Assembly: GCA_944470555.2 (NCBI GenBank)
Contig: OX104127.1
Location: 44,629,934-44,693,933, forward strand
DNA length: 64,000 bases
Origin: Heterobilharzia americana
Taxonomy: Eukaryota; Platyhelminthes; Trematoda; Strigeidida; Schistosomatidae
Direction: 5' to 3'
Of this stretch, positions 39,430-51,415 are shown one piece after another. A program made the position numbers and the translations under genes. How positions within the stretch are numbered: position 1 is the stretch's first letter; each line of letters begins with the position of its first letter. The notes beneath the pieces are model-generated. The model ran no database searches and was not told the origin of the DNA. It saw nothing but the letters and a program-made list of their open reading frames with translations.

Positions 39430-39753
39430 GGTATGTATCACAAAAGATTTAGAGATTTCTTCACACCATTTTATAGCAAGTTGTTGATGACGATTGGATA
39501 TTTGAATCTCAGCAGCTGAATTATAATTCAAACATATAGTGTGTAGATCATGGTCTGAAAAGTGAACCGATACATCTCTAACTTCAAAACTGAGTGACTC
39601 GGGTTTGAATGTGCTAACGAACATGTTTTTCTTCAACGTTTCAAATACAGGCACAATACTTAGGTAAGTCAGGGCCACCATAGGACTGACTCCGAACATC
39701 AAATAGAAACTTGCCAGAATCAATAGGTTGCATCTATGAGATAGTTCTGTCAT
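39430..39753 (-). other. Unassigned open frame, possible exon
   Basis: About 108 codons without a stop on the minus strand, excluding the SINE-derived end. It starts MTELSHRCNLLILASFYL and is mixed in composition, not low complexity. I recognise no domain. A CTGCAG just upstream could serve as a splice acceptor, but no convincing donor is visible. May be chance. Confidence 0.2.
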
Positions 39754-40059
39754 AACTTTTTCGACTGCAGCACTCGGTGATTTCCTTTAGATGTCCTTCT
39801 CATTGCAATCATAGATACACTCTTCTGATGAGTGATGATAAGTACGAAAGCTACTTCAACGGTTTTCTTCAGCTATATTTGACTCTGAATGGCTAATCTA
39901 ACTAGTAGATTTTCACCAGTATTTACAGTGTAAAACTTAGTAATATAAATCTGTTTGATGCCTGTATTTTCAACAAATCAATCACTTGATGCCTTAGGAA
40001 AAGGCGATGTCCAAAATTTAAAGCGGACCATCAGTTAATATGAGCTGTTGGTACTATTA

Positions 40060-40345
40060 TAGTGGGCCCTACTGATCAGAATGGGTATAAGTAGTGTATG
40101 TTGAGAGGGTGGCAGAAACTATAGGCAATTACCAGCAATGAGTAAAGATCCTACCTAGAGAAACGCAAGAGACAATTTGGGTGTATTAAGAACAAATCAA
40201 GATAGAAACAGAAGAGGAAATGAAGCACGTTGTGCAAGTGACTGTCTTAGTGCAAGGTGTACAATATTTCATCAGAACTGTACAAAATGTCATGATAAAC
40301 ATTCCTTCCTGTGTCTCAGTCCTCTCGTTTCCTACACTATGTGTT
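40060..40345 (-). repeat. Dispersed repeat R2, copy 2
   Basis: Inverted relative to the copy at 11378-11662, with scattered differences. Confidence 0.7.
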
Positions 40346-41620
40346 GTTAATCTTTTCAAGCTATGACGTCAGATACTCATGCTTGTCTACTAAATCGCCA
40401 GCAGGAATTCCCATACTAACGAAATTGATGAAAGATTCACTTTGGCTCTCACAGCTGTTCTTATTAATATCTGTTTATGACTACTAATCACAAGCATTTT
40501 AATGTCTAAGTCAAATCGTTACATACTACCTTTAAACAGCATGGTCGATTTGCGAATGGTTACAAGGTCTACAGTGATATTTCTGACACCCTAGTCGTTT
40601 TACAACGACTCACCTTTGATATCAACAGACTTCCCATTGGTAACCAATCAACCAAGACTACAAAATATGGCCTGTGACACGAAATTGCCATGGCCAAAAT
40701 AAGTATACTACCCATATTGTTCAGTGGTAAAGTTCACTGGTTCTTGGAAATTTCCTGTCAGAGACGACATTTTATAATCTCAATCGGATGGTCTTCAGTG
40801 GAGACCCTGGTGATACCACAGCTGAGCTGTTGTAAAACTATTCAGGTGTGAGAAATATCAAAGTGGTCCATATAACCTGTAAACCACTTGCGAATCCGCC
40901 ATACTATTTATGGCATACTATCCCCTCTAAACCAGCTAGCCAGACTGTTGTTCTCAACATTTCAGCACTATGAGTCGAATTTTTTCGGTTCCACCACTGA
41001 TATGCCCAGCTTCAATTAAGCGCAAAGTTCAACCAGTTCATACATCACTCTGACAAGATCTGCATATCAGCATCAGTGGTTTCCAACTAGTCGTTTTGAT
41101 TCATCCTCTTTAAACTTCAGTGATTTCTTGCTTTTATGTTTGCACATTGGTCTCGAATCACATAAATGCATCACTGTGTACTTACTGAGTTGTTGGACTA
41201 CCTTGTTCAACCATGCTACGCTTATGTGGAATCACACTGACAGTTTAAAGCGCAGTTTTCTACAAATTCCACTTGTATAGAGCAACTGAAACCTTTCTGA
41301 AACATCATGTTTTGAAAGTAGTATAAGAATGTTAAAGGTTTTATGACATACTAGCAAATATAAATGGATCTTGACTTGAAATGGAGATGGGACAGGAATA
41401 ATCAGAGGACCTGTGATGTTACCCAGGCTAAAGTAGGCGGAGTAGGCTTCGAACTCGAGATCCATAGCTTAAAAGTTAAGTGGATAAGTCAGTGAACCAC
41501 CGATCCATTTATTTATAGTTGAACTTTAAATCCGCTACTTGTACCAAATCTATTGGAATAGTCATCTAGCATTTAATACATCATTTCAACCAATCAAACG
41601 GGTACCCACATTTTTGATAC
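40346..41620. other. No gene; faint tRNA-like traces
   Basis: AT-rich. Near 41440-41500 the minus strand reads GGATCTCGAGTTCGAAG, a box B-like trace, without the rest of a SINE. Nothing else supportable. Confidence 0.45.
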
Positions 41621-41624
41621 TGGA

Positions 41625-41775
41625 TTATGATTGAAGGTGAAATAGAAAGCTGGTCAGTAAGTCAGACCTCGTAGCTCAGTTGGTAGAGCATCGAGCCGGA
41701 AACCAGATAGTCGCTGGTTCCATTCTGGTTGCGGTCCAGATTTTCACCTTCAGTTATCACCCAGTATTAATACTA
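41625..41775 (+). mobile_element. Family D tRNA-like SINE, plus strand
   Basis: Box A-like GTAGCTCAGTTGGTAGAGC and box B-like GCTGGTTCCATTCTGG, then the D tail (CCAGATTTTCACCTTCAGT and ATCACCCAGTA). Preceded by TGATTGAAGGTGAAATAGAA, the reverse of the tail, so a short inverted flank is present here too. Confidence 0.75.
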
Positions 41776-42279
41776 ATCTGGCAAGCAACGTCTATCTCAG
41801 ATAGCCAAAATTATTGGAATTCACATTTACTACTGAAAAGTTGGGAAGTGATGCATCTACACTTATTTGTCAATTCTCCTGAAAGGAAGCTGAGCAATAT
41901 TTTTCATAAATGAATTACTGTACTAAACGCATAAATAATTTCTGAAACCGTTACTATCAAACCCTAAATACTGTGAGTAGTTCTCTTCAGTTTGGCTTAG
42001 GCTGACTCCCTTATGCAGAGATTTCGTGGCAGTACTTTGTACGTTACCAAATCACGGTAACTATAGTGACACAAGTAGCCTGCAAACATGATATGCAAAA
42101 CTGAATGATACAGTTAATAGGTTCCAAGAATTATCCTCTGAGCTGGCATCCGGAGAAGGAGACAAAGCTGTGCTGATACATTCTACGTAACATTTTGCAG
42201 TACATATCGGAAGTACAAAATTAGCAATCACTTCGGTAGGCTCGACTTTTATGCGTTCTCGCCAGAAAATGGTTATCCA

Positions 42280-42790
42280 TCAAACATTTTTCACCAGCTA
42301 TTTTCCTTTCAATTTGTTTTAATGATTTAAATATGTCCTTTGAACGTATCATGTACTCTTGCATATTTTTAAACTGTTTTCAACTCTCCATTTCTTGAGT
42401 TAGTAACAAAGCGGAGAAAAAATGTTCTATGGAAATGAACTTTCCGGCCCAAAAAAGTATATCATATTTCTGTCCGTCAGATGCTTAGCTTGAGTTGCAG
42501 ATTTTTGTACCATCTGAATGAACCGCCACCATCAAAATTACGCTTGCATTTCTGTTGATTATTCATTATGGACCGAAAGCCCATCTAGAACCAGCTGGCT
42601 GTTTCACATTATTATCTTGAACACTGTTATTATTAACATCATTCCGATGCAATAACCGTTTCTTCTGAAGGTATTGTTCTGGGAGTGAACTTGTTGAAAA
42701 ATTACATGCTGAGAATTCCATACTGTCATCATACTGTTTGGAATGAAGCGATTATCATTATTGTTATTGTTATTATTGTTCACCAGTTTT
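42280..42790 (+). repeat. Dispersed repeat R1, copy 2
   Basis: Same orientation as 11930-12420. Ends TTTGGAATGAAGCGATTATC followed by ATT/GTT units. Confidence 0.65.
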
Positions 42791-44125
42791 CATATTATGC
42801 TAAGGATTAGAACTAGAATATTACTGAAGGATATGTCTTTATCAAGACATGCTAAAACGTCACTTCTGCCAAACCATTCTTATCTTCAGATATGGATGTT
42901 CGCTGCAAACAAGTCATAAGCATTCCAACCTGTATTCATAAATATTAAGCTTCCCCATATACTGTGCATCACTTAATTTATTTGTTCAAACCGAATGAAA
43001 GTTGAGTCAATGTAATTGTACTACTTTCAAACCTCTGGACAGCATTTACGTGAGTGAGTAAGCTACACAATTTAAAACATTACCTTAAAATTGGTTATAT
43101 ACATACTACAAGCTCTACTTATATGACTGAATAGAAATGACATCTAGCACCTTGAAGATTGTCAACTGGTCATCAGGTCAGAAAAAATTGATAAGATTTC
43201 CCAACTGGGCTCATCAAAAACTCCCAGGGAACTCACTGTGAACGGGTACATACTTTTCTGTAAGCAGAAGAAGAAAATGAATGCTAGAAATCCGAATCTG
43301 ACTGCCAGTAGACATAGTTTCACGAAATTTATCGAAAACTTACACTACTGGTTCTTCCTTTCATACATTTCTTTTGAAAAAAGGAATTTTGTTTTCTTCA
43401 ACGGATAAGATGATGTATGATCCGAAAAGTAAAAGTCTAAAAAGTTTATACTAACTTAAATTGAAAAGAGCATGCATATCAAAGTAAGCTTCAACTTTGA
43501 TTGTTGGTTTAAATCACGCGAATGGTTACTTTCTTTGAGGACGAAAGCACCACCACCACCAACACTGAACGGAAGTATGATGTCCTTTTTACAGGCAAAC
43601 AGGCACTAACAACAACAAAGTAAGCAAACTTTCGTGTTTTTTCTCATATTACCTAGTTTGTTTGCTCTGTTTCCATCGCTGACCTATATAAATAATCACC
43701 TATGCATGTGCGTATGTGTGTATGTGTGCACTCGGAAGAACGTCGTGATTAATTAGAAACCTAACTCAGAATGTACATATGAATACACGCTTAACTTGCC
43801 TCAGGTGAACATTATATCTTGTCCTAATTTTGTCGATGGTTTTGAGAAACGACCTTCATTTTATAGCAGTATATGAATCTGCTATAAATCAGAGTGGATC
43901 TAAAATGATCATCTATGCATCAGTGATAAAAATCAGCTGGTGTCTGTTATTTCTTCTTTCCCAGTATATTGACGAGTATAAGCAGATTGATAAAACATAG
44001 GCAACTAGAAATTCTGAACTGATTATTTAAAAATTTGACTTTGTTAATATTGTCGACTAGATTATCACGAAAGTTTGTATATTCTCGAAGATAAGATATC
44101 TGAAGTTCCACAAAGATTTAGAGAC
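42791..44125. other. No gene recognised
   Basis: AT-rich unique DNA; short CAC and GTGTAT runs near 43550 and 43710. Confidence 0.5.
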
Positions 44126-44129
44126 AGAA

Positions 44130-44340
44130 AGGTCTCACAAGATTAACTAGGAGCACTGTTTCATCCTAGTATGGGACTCCTCAGCAGTGCACACACGTGA
44201 CCCCGCCCTTTGGGGATTGGACCCAGGATCCTCAAGTTCCCCCAACAGCACGTTACCACTGAGCCACTGGGTTCGAATCCAGTGGTCCGTATTTCCCATT
44301 ATGCCGTGAACTGACAAAACACTGACCTTAACAACATACG
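44130..44340 (-). mobile_element. Family B SINE, minus strand, hammerhead with 8-base deletion
   Basis: Good head (box B complement GGATTGGACCCAGG; box A complement GTTACCACTGAGCCAC). The hammerhead keeps CTGAGGA, GTCC/GGAT and GAAA, but the 8 bases covering half of stem III and the cleavage base are gone, leaving GAAACAGTGCTCC. The deletion runs between two CAG triplets. Confidence 0.8.
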
Positions 44341-44359
44341 ACAATTTTATTTTAGTCGG

Positions 44360-44480
44360 AAATATTATCACGTAGCTCAGTTGGAAGAACATTGGGGTGG
44401 TAGTTTAGAAGACGTTGGTTTGACCCAGATTTTCATTTGGCTTTGAGTCATCTTTCCATATCAGTAATACCAGTCTGCCA
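44360..44480 (+). mobile_element. Family D SINE, plus strand, degraded
   Basis: GTAGCTCAGTTGGAAGAACATTGG and GTTGGTTTGACCCAGATTTTC match D head and tail with several changes. Confidence 0.65.
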
Positions 44481-45127
44481 AACCATGGTTATCTAAGGTA
44501 GTCTGGTTGAAAATTTGACGTCCCTGATAAGCCGATCTAAGATAAAACGAATAACATTTCACTTGAATGTTGAAAAATTATTTACCCCTTCGTTATATTT
44601 TAAATCAGAGACGTAGAACTGTCAGAATAGAATCAGACACTGGGTTACATTAAGTGGCTATTTACACATTTATGTCCACTATAGTGAACTCGACTGCTGC
44701 CATAAAGCGCTGAAAGCAAAAGTACTAAAAATAGATTTAGGGCAGAAAAACTAGTCACCACCACTCATCTATGTACACATTTGTCCAATGAGAAGACAAT
44801 CTTCTAAACTCTTTATGCAGCTAACAATTGTTAACATTCTTAAATTAAAATATTGGTAAGACTGAGATAATAAAAGTGTGAAATGAGTCTGCAAACTGCG
44901 GAGTAAAACTGTATCTTAGCCAACCTGCAGTCGATCGGATATTCCCAGTCATTCAAACACAGTATCTTTATGGGATGGTAAAAAAATATGAGAACACTAG
45001 GTGTTTCATACATACATATTGATAGCTACCTATACGAACTGATTTATGCTGAAATTTTTGGGTAGATAATGTTACTATTAGTTGCCCAGTCTTATTCCAC
45101 CTTAGATTGTCGTTATTTTGATGATTT
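44481..45127. other. No gene recognised
   Basis: AT-rich unique DNA. Confidence 0.5.
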
Positions 45128-45300
45128 TTTTGGTATTCATCATGGACTGACATCAGTTGGAGGAATATTGGAAGCCTGGGAGCAGTGAACTGCTGTTTCA
45201 TCCTATTAAGGGACTCCTCAGCAGTGTGCACCCATGACACCACCCGCCAAGGATCGAACCGAGGGCCTTCACGTTTCGTGACGAGCACATTACCATTGAC
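45128..45300 (-). mobile_element. Family B SINE, minus strand
   Basis: Tail, hammerhead (45182-45228) and head with GGATCGAACCGAGGG (complement of box B) and CACATTACCATTGACC. Heads together with the plus copy at 45305. Confidence 0.8.
45182..45228 (-). ncRNA. Family B hammerhead ribozyme candidate, core complete
   Basis: Minus-strand reading: stem I ACACTG/CACTGC (four of six pairs), core CTGAGGA (the variable seventh position is G), stem II GTCC...GGAT around CTTAATA with one wobble, GAAA, octamer ACAGCAGT with one central A-A mismatch, and U at the cleavage position. The best-kept family B core in this window. Confidence 0.7.
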
Positions 45301-45304
45301 CTAG

Positions 45305-45665
45305 TGCTTATTGGTGACTAGCTTCGATGGGTAATTTCTGAAATTCCAATGAGAAGTAGTGATCGGTGGGGCAAACCTGGTGTCCTCGAGGACAAATACT
45401 CAAAGATGACAGCGGGTGATGGTCGCGCTATCTCGTGAACTGGCAGAAGATGGAAATATGGATCACGGGATTCTGACCAAGTAGCCCAGTAGTAACTTGC
45501 TGACCATGGGACCTGCAGGTTCTGAATTCAATCCCTGGAGGGCAGGGTCATGGGCGCGCACTGCTGGAGATCCCATACAAGGACGACGCTGATGTCCAGT
45601 GCTTCCAGGTTTCCAATGTTCCTCCAACTATTATCAGTTCATGATGAATGCCAACTAGATATTTT
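45305..45665 (+). mobile_element. Family B SINE, plus strand, long copy
   Basis: Includes the 5' body (CCAATGAGAAGTAGTGATCGG, split by small changes, and GGGTGATGGTCGCGC), head and a decayed hammerhead (CTGGAGA core, GACG for GAAA) whose stem I GCACTG/CAGTGC is perfect. Shows a family length of roughly 350 bp. Confidence 0.8.
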
Positions 45666-46365
45666 TAATCAACAATATTCAATTCACAGGACATGAAATA
45701 TTTTGTCCCATATAATCATACAAGGTTGATACAACGTGAAAACTTTTCAAGCCGACCAATCAGAATTATTATATTCACTAGGATAAAGGAATTTCATAGA
45801 ACAAAGTGTTGTTTTTTCTGCATTTATACTGTTGCATAACTGGAGATTGGTTGGTCAAGAGGGGAATTCCACTACCAGGAGTGTAGAATAAATATGTCAA
45901 TTAAAAGATAGAGATTTGATCTAAAAATGACTCAACAGAACAGTAAAATTTACTTGTGATTCAAATGCATCTCAAGGACTATTCATTGAAATCCTTCTTC
46001 CATTTTACAACTGTCGGTCGAACAACAGGTTGGAGACAAGGTTTCTTTTCAAGAATTTCATCCTTAAAGTCGTGCTTTGCGTGGAAACCCTAATTGCACT
46101 AAGTAAATACAGTAGTTTGTCTAGGATTCAGACTCATTTGTGGAATTATATTAAATCTTTGATAGGCTATATCCTTCTATAATCTTTATACTACTGGATC
46201 TATAGATATGCATATAGAAAATCCTGACGTGTATGCACGAAGCATAATGATAATGAGAGTTATATCCCAATGATTGGCATTTTATTTGATCTGTTATCGT
46301 TATTCAAAAACTTTTGTAACAACTAAATATACCATAGATGTGTTATATGCCAGAATTCAGTCTTC
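45666..46365. other. No gene recognised
   Basis: AT-rich unique DNA. Confidence 0.5.
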
Positions 46366-46369
46366 AGAC

Positions 46370-46540
46370 AGCCATCCACCTGGATTTATTCCTTGCTGTT
46401 TCTCATCAGCCAGGTATATATGCAACAGTGTGGAAACTTCTGTTCCCCGGGTGGTCGAGACCAGCGCCGCTCAGCACTGAGGTCAGAGGCCTTACTACTA
46501 AGCCATTCAGAGCATGACTGACCGCCTGTAAGACTGGATC
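46370..46540 (-). mobile_element. Family C SINE, minus strand, degraded
   Basis: CTCATCAGCCAGG (complement of CCTGG and CTGATGA) is followed rightward by GCGCCGCTCAGCACTGAGG and ACTACTAAGCCATTCAGAG, a decayed C head. GAAA and the palindrome are not recognisable. Confidence 0.5.
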
Positions 46541-47045
46541 AGATGTAGGAATAAATCACAAGAGAGTGACCAATGTAGCTTTTTAATCTTCATTTTTAGG
46601 AAGTATGTGGCTCATAATCGACAAACTGAGTACTGATTAGTTGAAACAAGAAAAGAAATGACAATCATTAATACCAGTATGATGAATATGAAAAAGGAAT
46701 CCAAATCTTTAGCATCCTAGATACCAAATCCAAACTAATATTACAATCCGCGGAGAAGTAACAATGAGGCTGCTGAAGAAGTATAATAAGTAACTATTAA
46801 ATAACAAAAAGTATGCCACTTCAATATTAGGCTGTAAATGTTTAATAGGTAATAAGAGAAAAACGGAAAGCGGAAACGTTTTAAAGATGGTGGTATTCTG
46901 AAATCCTACTTAACAGTAATTGAGAAAAACATGATTGGAGACAATTCAAGGTGATTTGCTAATATTAGTGCTATTAGGAGAGTAGTGAATTACGAGGATA
47001 ACGAATAAAGGATAACCATTTTGTCTCTAGCAATATTTCATTTTG
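46541..47045. other. No gene recognised
   Basis: AT-rich unique DNA. Confidence 0.5.
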
Positions 47046-47049
47046 GGAT

Positions 47050-47490
47050 TCTTCAACAGTGGGTACCTCAGACCCTGGAAAAGACTGAGTCGGGGATCGT
47101 CAGGTTTCAAGGCAAGCACGTTACCGTTCGGCCGCTGGATCGGAATAGAATGACATATAGTTGCTACAGACTTATTTCCAAGCGGAGTTCCTGAAACGCT
47201 TGTGAGAAGTAGTGATCTGCGAATTCAGCCAAGTTAGGTACGATGACAAATACATGCTTATAGCAATGGACGATGGTCGCGCCATATTGTGAAGTAGCAG
47301 AAATAGGAAGGTTGGAGCCAACTGATTCTGACCCAGTTGCTGAATGGTGACGGGCTAGTCTTGGAACCTGACCGTCCTGTTTGGTGTTGTACATGCTGAG
47401 TGCTGTGGAGTTTTAAGGAAGAGCGAAGCAGCTGCCCAGTGCTCTCAGGTTTTCTTTGATTCTCCAACTGATGTCAATCCATAATGAAAA
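47050..47490. mobile_element. Family B divergent pair
   Basis: A minus-strand head fragment (47050-47155) meets a plus-strand copy (47165-47490) that has the B 5' body, head (CAGTTGCTGAATGGTGACGGGC), decayed hammerhead and tail (CAACTGATGTCAATCCATAATG). Neither core is intact. Confidence 0.7.
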
Positions 47491-47544
47491 TCTCTTTGAA
47501 ATCAGTTAATTCCCCACAAACCTCCACAGTTAATATCAGATTAA

Positions 47545-47745
47545 CTAACGGTCTAGAAATTCACACCTTTCTATCAAATGGATACCACTCTGTATGACAG
47601 AAAGGCAGACTTCGCTAAACATCTCTAGAATAGCTTGAGATGCATTGCATATATCAATGAAAAAATACTGAGTGTCTTTACGATAGTAAAAAGTAGAGAA
47701 ACTTCTGAAATTTCCTATTTTTGCTGATTCTTCAGTAAACATCAA
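47545..47745 (-). other. Unassigned open frame, possible exon
   Basis: 66 codons on the minus strand, beginning MMFTEESAKIGNFRSFSTF, with no low-complexity run. The stretch AAAG/GTGTGA before its end resembles a splice donor. No domain recognised; chance is a real possibility. Confidence 0.15.
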
Positions 47746-47989
47746 CCAGCTAACTTAGCATGAAACTGGGTGGTCCCCACAAATTCTACTTGTACATATC
47801 ATGGAAGTGAAGCAAGAACAAACAGGTTTGCAGATTGTCATGGTTTCAGTGAATTCCGTTGCATTCCCTTTCATACAAGATAATAAAGCCAAGTTTTTAA
47901 CTAACGAAACGAATATGAACTTATAGCTTTGCTTGTATTATCTCATCGTTGACTGGACCCAACTGATCTGTCTTTATTAGTATATGGGC

Positions 47990-48115
47990 CCCTGTACAGA
48001 ATAACATCGTTCACTAGGAGGTAGGTACATCCAGCTGATGAGTCTCAGGTAGAACGAAACACTCATCTTGGATTCCACTGCTAGCTTGTACCAGTCATTA
48101 ATATCAAATATAAAC
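47990..48115 (+). mobile_element. Family A SINE 3' part with intact ribozyme core
   Basis: Starts near ACATCGTTCACTAGGAGG and runs through the hammerhead into CCACTGCTAGC. The tRNA-like head is missing. Confidence 0.75.
48029..48073 (+). ncRNA. Family A hammerhead ribozyme candidate, core complete
   Basis: Stem I ATCCAG/TTGGAT (one wobble), core CTGATGA, stem II with two firm pairs (GT/AC), GAAA, octamer ACACTCAT that pairs only at its closing A-U, and C at the cleavage position. The core matches the Sm-alpha ribozyme, but stems II and III are weakened. Confidence 0.65.
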
Positions 48116-49262
48116 ATACATGAATACTGTGTAATATTTAGTTGTGAAGGAACAATCTAACTTAATGAGTTGTTTTTAAGGTGAATAGAAAGAAAAGGTA
48201 TCTGAAGGCTAACCACTGACTCGTCATGGATAGAAAAATCAGATCTCAACAATCTGACCGTAGTAGCTTCTGTTAGACGAAATTGAGTGAAATGCACTAT
48301 TTTTCAATCACATGTACATCATTCCCTGCATCTGATAACGGAGTGCTATTCAGCCATTGACTGCACTCGATAACTTGAAGCTCAAACTCCTTGAATTATG
48401 CTCTTTGAGCATAGACACTTTCCTTTAGTCTTTGGGCAGAGAGAACTTATAGGAAAATTTCCTGAATTTCTATAGAATTGAGTTTATATCTAAACGGATT
48501 TTAATATGAAGCCCTATTTCCTGGTTTCATATTCTATATCAGTTTGAAATCATGTACCATCATCCGTCCAGTATGAAGTCGATAAGCAAGAATAAAAAGG
48601 TTGGTTAAAAACTGAATTTAGTAAATATTGCTAATCACTTCTATTGGGCGCTGTCTAATCCATACAAAATCATGGCAGAAGAACACTACCATGTTATAAA
48701 AATCTGAGAAATGGCAGCGATGTAGTCGAAGCTGTACTGATGAGCAAATCTCATGCCGCTCCTGAGAAACACATCTTGACTTAAAGTTCAGCTAACAAAT
48801 AAAGATAGAAGGTAGGCAATTGACAGTCAGGTGATCAGGCAACTAAAAGAATTATTGGAATTGAAGCTCATCAGTGGACCATATGTATAACTACCGAAAA
48901 CCAAGAGACATATATCAACGATTTATATATAGACCGACAAGTGTCCAGTCCTGATTATCTATAACTAATGTCGGTTGGTTTTGAACTTTTTCTCTGGCAA
49001 GTGGCACATGTATTACACATAAAAAAAGTTATGAAGAAGCAAGAATCGTACCATTAGATCCATGCTTTTATCAGTTTTCAAAAGTTGGTAATTATTTTGT
49101 TACGATGAAAACTGATGGCAGTAGAAATTAAGAGACATATTTTCCCTCACTACGGAACTGTCAACTGCATTTTTGGGGAATAGTGGGAATAGGTAATTCC
49201 AACTACTGCTGTAATCAGGGACAGTTATCTTGTTTGAAAAGTTACCAAATTTAAATAATTCA
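48116..49262. other. No gene recognised
   Basis: AT-rich unique DNA. Confidence 0.5.
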
Positions 49263-49264
49263 TC

Positions 49265-49800
49265 ACTATATATTAATGATGGATAGTGGCTAACAGTGGA
49301 ATCCAGGATGAGCGTTTTGTTCTGTTTGAGACTCAGTGACCAGCTGGATATACCTGCACCACAGCCAGTGATGTTGTCCCCATCAGGACTCGAACTCGGG
49401 ACCGATTGCCTCGAACGCAAGAGCATTATCAACTAGACCACTGTGTCATGATAGCCACTTCTTGTGCGACGGGTATAGTTTTAATGTTGTTGATTGTGTT
49501 ATCCCATCGCTGTGTGGATCGGATTGGTCGATGTTTGTTGGCATACAGGGTCCTACGAAGATGGATCAATACTGCCTGTGGTTTAATGGATAACATTCTG
49601 GCGTTTGAAGCTGTCGATCCTGGGTTCGAGTCCTACTGTGAAGAACATCGCTTACTAGGAGGCAGGCACATCCAGCTGACGAGTCCCAAATAGGACGGAA
49701 CATGCGTACTGGATTTTGCTGCTAGCCACTATCCATCATTGACATATAAGTTGAGGCATCCGCGCAGGATGCTATATAGACCCATTAATTTGGTCTAATC
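49265..49800. mobile_element. Family A divergent pair, near full length
   Basis: Minus copy (49270-49480) with box B complement GGACTCGAACTCGGGACC and a hammerhead whose core is disrupted. Plus copy (49490-49800) with the recurrent block (GGATCGGATTGGTCGATG), box A-like GTTTAATGGATAAC, box B GGGTTCGAGTCC and a hammerhead with CTGACGA, perfect GTCC/GGAC, but GGAA for GAAA. Outer ends carry GATGGATAGTGGC and its reverse, so the pair has terminal inverted repeats. Confidence 0.85.
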
Positions 49801-49929
49801 AACGACGGGATTATGCAAGTAATAAAATTAACTTATCTTAATGTTGAAATATTCATTACAAACAGTCCTTGGTGGATACAACCACAAAAATAAAACCCCC
49901 AAAAGCTCTAAACTACATTACTGCATAGT

Positions 49930-50275
49930 ACATATTAGTGACATACTTCCAGATGGATTTCCTGAAGTTCTACCGATAAGCCATGGCTAGTGGAACCAAA
50001 TAGCCAGAAGTGAAGCAGATGGCAAGAGAAGAACTTGGTGGGTAGTCTTGCTGTTTTGCAAAATGATGGAGGTAGGAGACAGAAAACTGTTGGACTTCGT
50101 CCGACCCAATGGGTGGTTAACACGTTCTCCGTGAAATTTGAAGGTTTTGAGTTCAGTCTCTGACGAGTTCGTGGATGCAAACTGCTTAGGGGTCCCATAC
50201 TAGGACGAAATAGCTGTCCACTGCTCCAAGATTCTCAATGGTTTCCCAAGTGATGTTAGTCCATGATGAATACAA
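49930..50275 (+). mobile_element. Family B SINE, plus strand
   Basis: 5' body like the copy at 38030 (GATGGATTTCCTGAAGTTC), decayed head, hammerhead with GTCCCATACTAGGACGAAA and AGCTGTCC but a core of CTTAGGG. Ends in TCCATGATGAATACAACC. Confidence 0.75.
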
Positions 50276-50645
50276 CCTTAAAAATACTTATAGTAACCTT
50301 TGAGACGAGAACATGGAAAAGTTTTTGTAATTCTTGTGGGAATAAAGAAAAACACAATGCGATTCAATAATTACAAACTTTATGCTGAATACTTTGTCGA
50401 TGAGCTCAAGTGACACTGACGTTCATGCCAAGAAATGAGTATGAACTTATTGTTGTGCATTTTGAAAAATGATTGATTATTCTCACTATTAGTTGCTACA
50501 TGTCATATTTTTTGTGAACTTTAATTGAAATGTTGTCAATGTTAAATGTTAATAATCGATTTATAAAACATGTAGAAAAAAAATCAGTTAAAAGGAATGG
50601 TAATACACTTAAGCAATGATTGAATCAAACTCAGCAAATCAGTTT
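50276..50645. other. No gene recognised
   Basis: AT-rich unique DNA. Confidence 0.5.
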
Positions 50646-50649
50646 ATTT

Positions 50650-51060
50650 AGAGGAAGTATTCATCATGGACTGACATCATTTGGGGAGCCATTGAAAACC
50701 TGGAAGCACTGGACAGCTGTTTCGTCCTAGTATGCGGATCCTCAGCACGAAGTTATAATGAGAAACCATCACCTGTGGAGTCAACCACTTGGAAGGGAAG
50801 CGGATACCAACTGAAGACCTTGGATGACAATTGCGCTGTATCATGAATTGGTAGAGGTCGGAAACTGTGAGTCACTGAAAACCGACCCATTGACTGAATG
50901 GTTAACGCGTTCGCCTTGAAGTCTGAAGGTCCTGTGTTCGATCCCTAGTCGGGTCTTAGGTGCATGTTGTTGAGGAGTCCCATACTGAGACGAAACAGCT
51001 GTCCAGTGCTCCCAGAATTTCAGTGGTTCCCCAACTGATGTCAATCCATGATGAATACTA
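50650..51060. mobile_element. Family B foldback element with hammerhead-bearing inverted ends
   Basis: Left end (50650-50745) is a reversed tail plus hammerhead that stops right after the core; from there a plus-strand copy runs to 51060. Both ends carry the palindrome ACAGCTGT with GAAA and GGAC. The left core is CTGAGGA but lacks the first stem II base; the right core is TTGAGGA. The two ends are about 85-bp inverted repeats. Confidence 0.8.
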
Positions 51061-51179
51061 CTTCTAAATTAAAAACCCCTATTTATCTTAAAAATAAACC
51101 AGTTTATTCCCTAATGATACTAAGCTTACACTAACTCCAATTTAGATGCGTTCCAGATGAATCTCATGCTTGTAATCCC

Positions 51180-51415
51180 TTGACTAAATATTAAACTGAC
51201 AGAAGTAGGAAATATGGACCATTGGATTCTGACCCAGTGGCTCATTAGCAACGTGCTGGTTAAGGAATCTGAAGATCCTGGATTCAATCGCTGCAGGGTA
51301 GCGTCATGGATGAGCACTCCTATGGAGTCCTACACTAGGACGAAACAGCTGTCCAATGCTCCCAGGTTTCTAACGTTTTTCCAACTGATATCAGTCCATG
51401 ATGAATAACGACCTG
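51180..51415 (+). mobile_element. Family B SINE, plus strand
   Basis: Head with CAGTGGCTCATTAGCAACGTGC and GGATTCAATCGCTGC, hammerhead with GGACGAAACAGCTGTCC but a broken core (TATGGAG), tail TCAGTCCATGATGAATAAC. Confidence 0.8.

Noticed and set aside
41670..41745. Functional tRNA gene
   Set aside because: Good box A, but the anticodon arm does not pair and the T arm is altered; the same tail recurs in other D copies.
46395..46440. Fourth kind of hammerhead (CCTGG, CTGATGA and later CCAGG)
   Set aside because: GAAA is not in the right place and stem II does not form; better read as a decayed family C copy.
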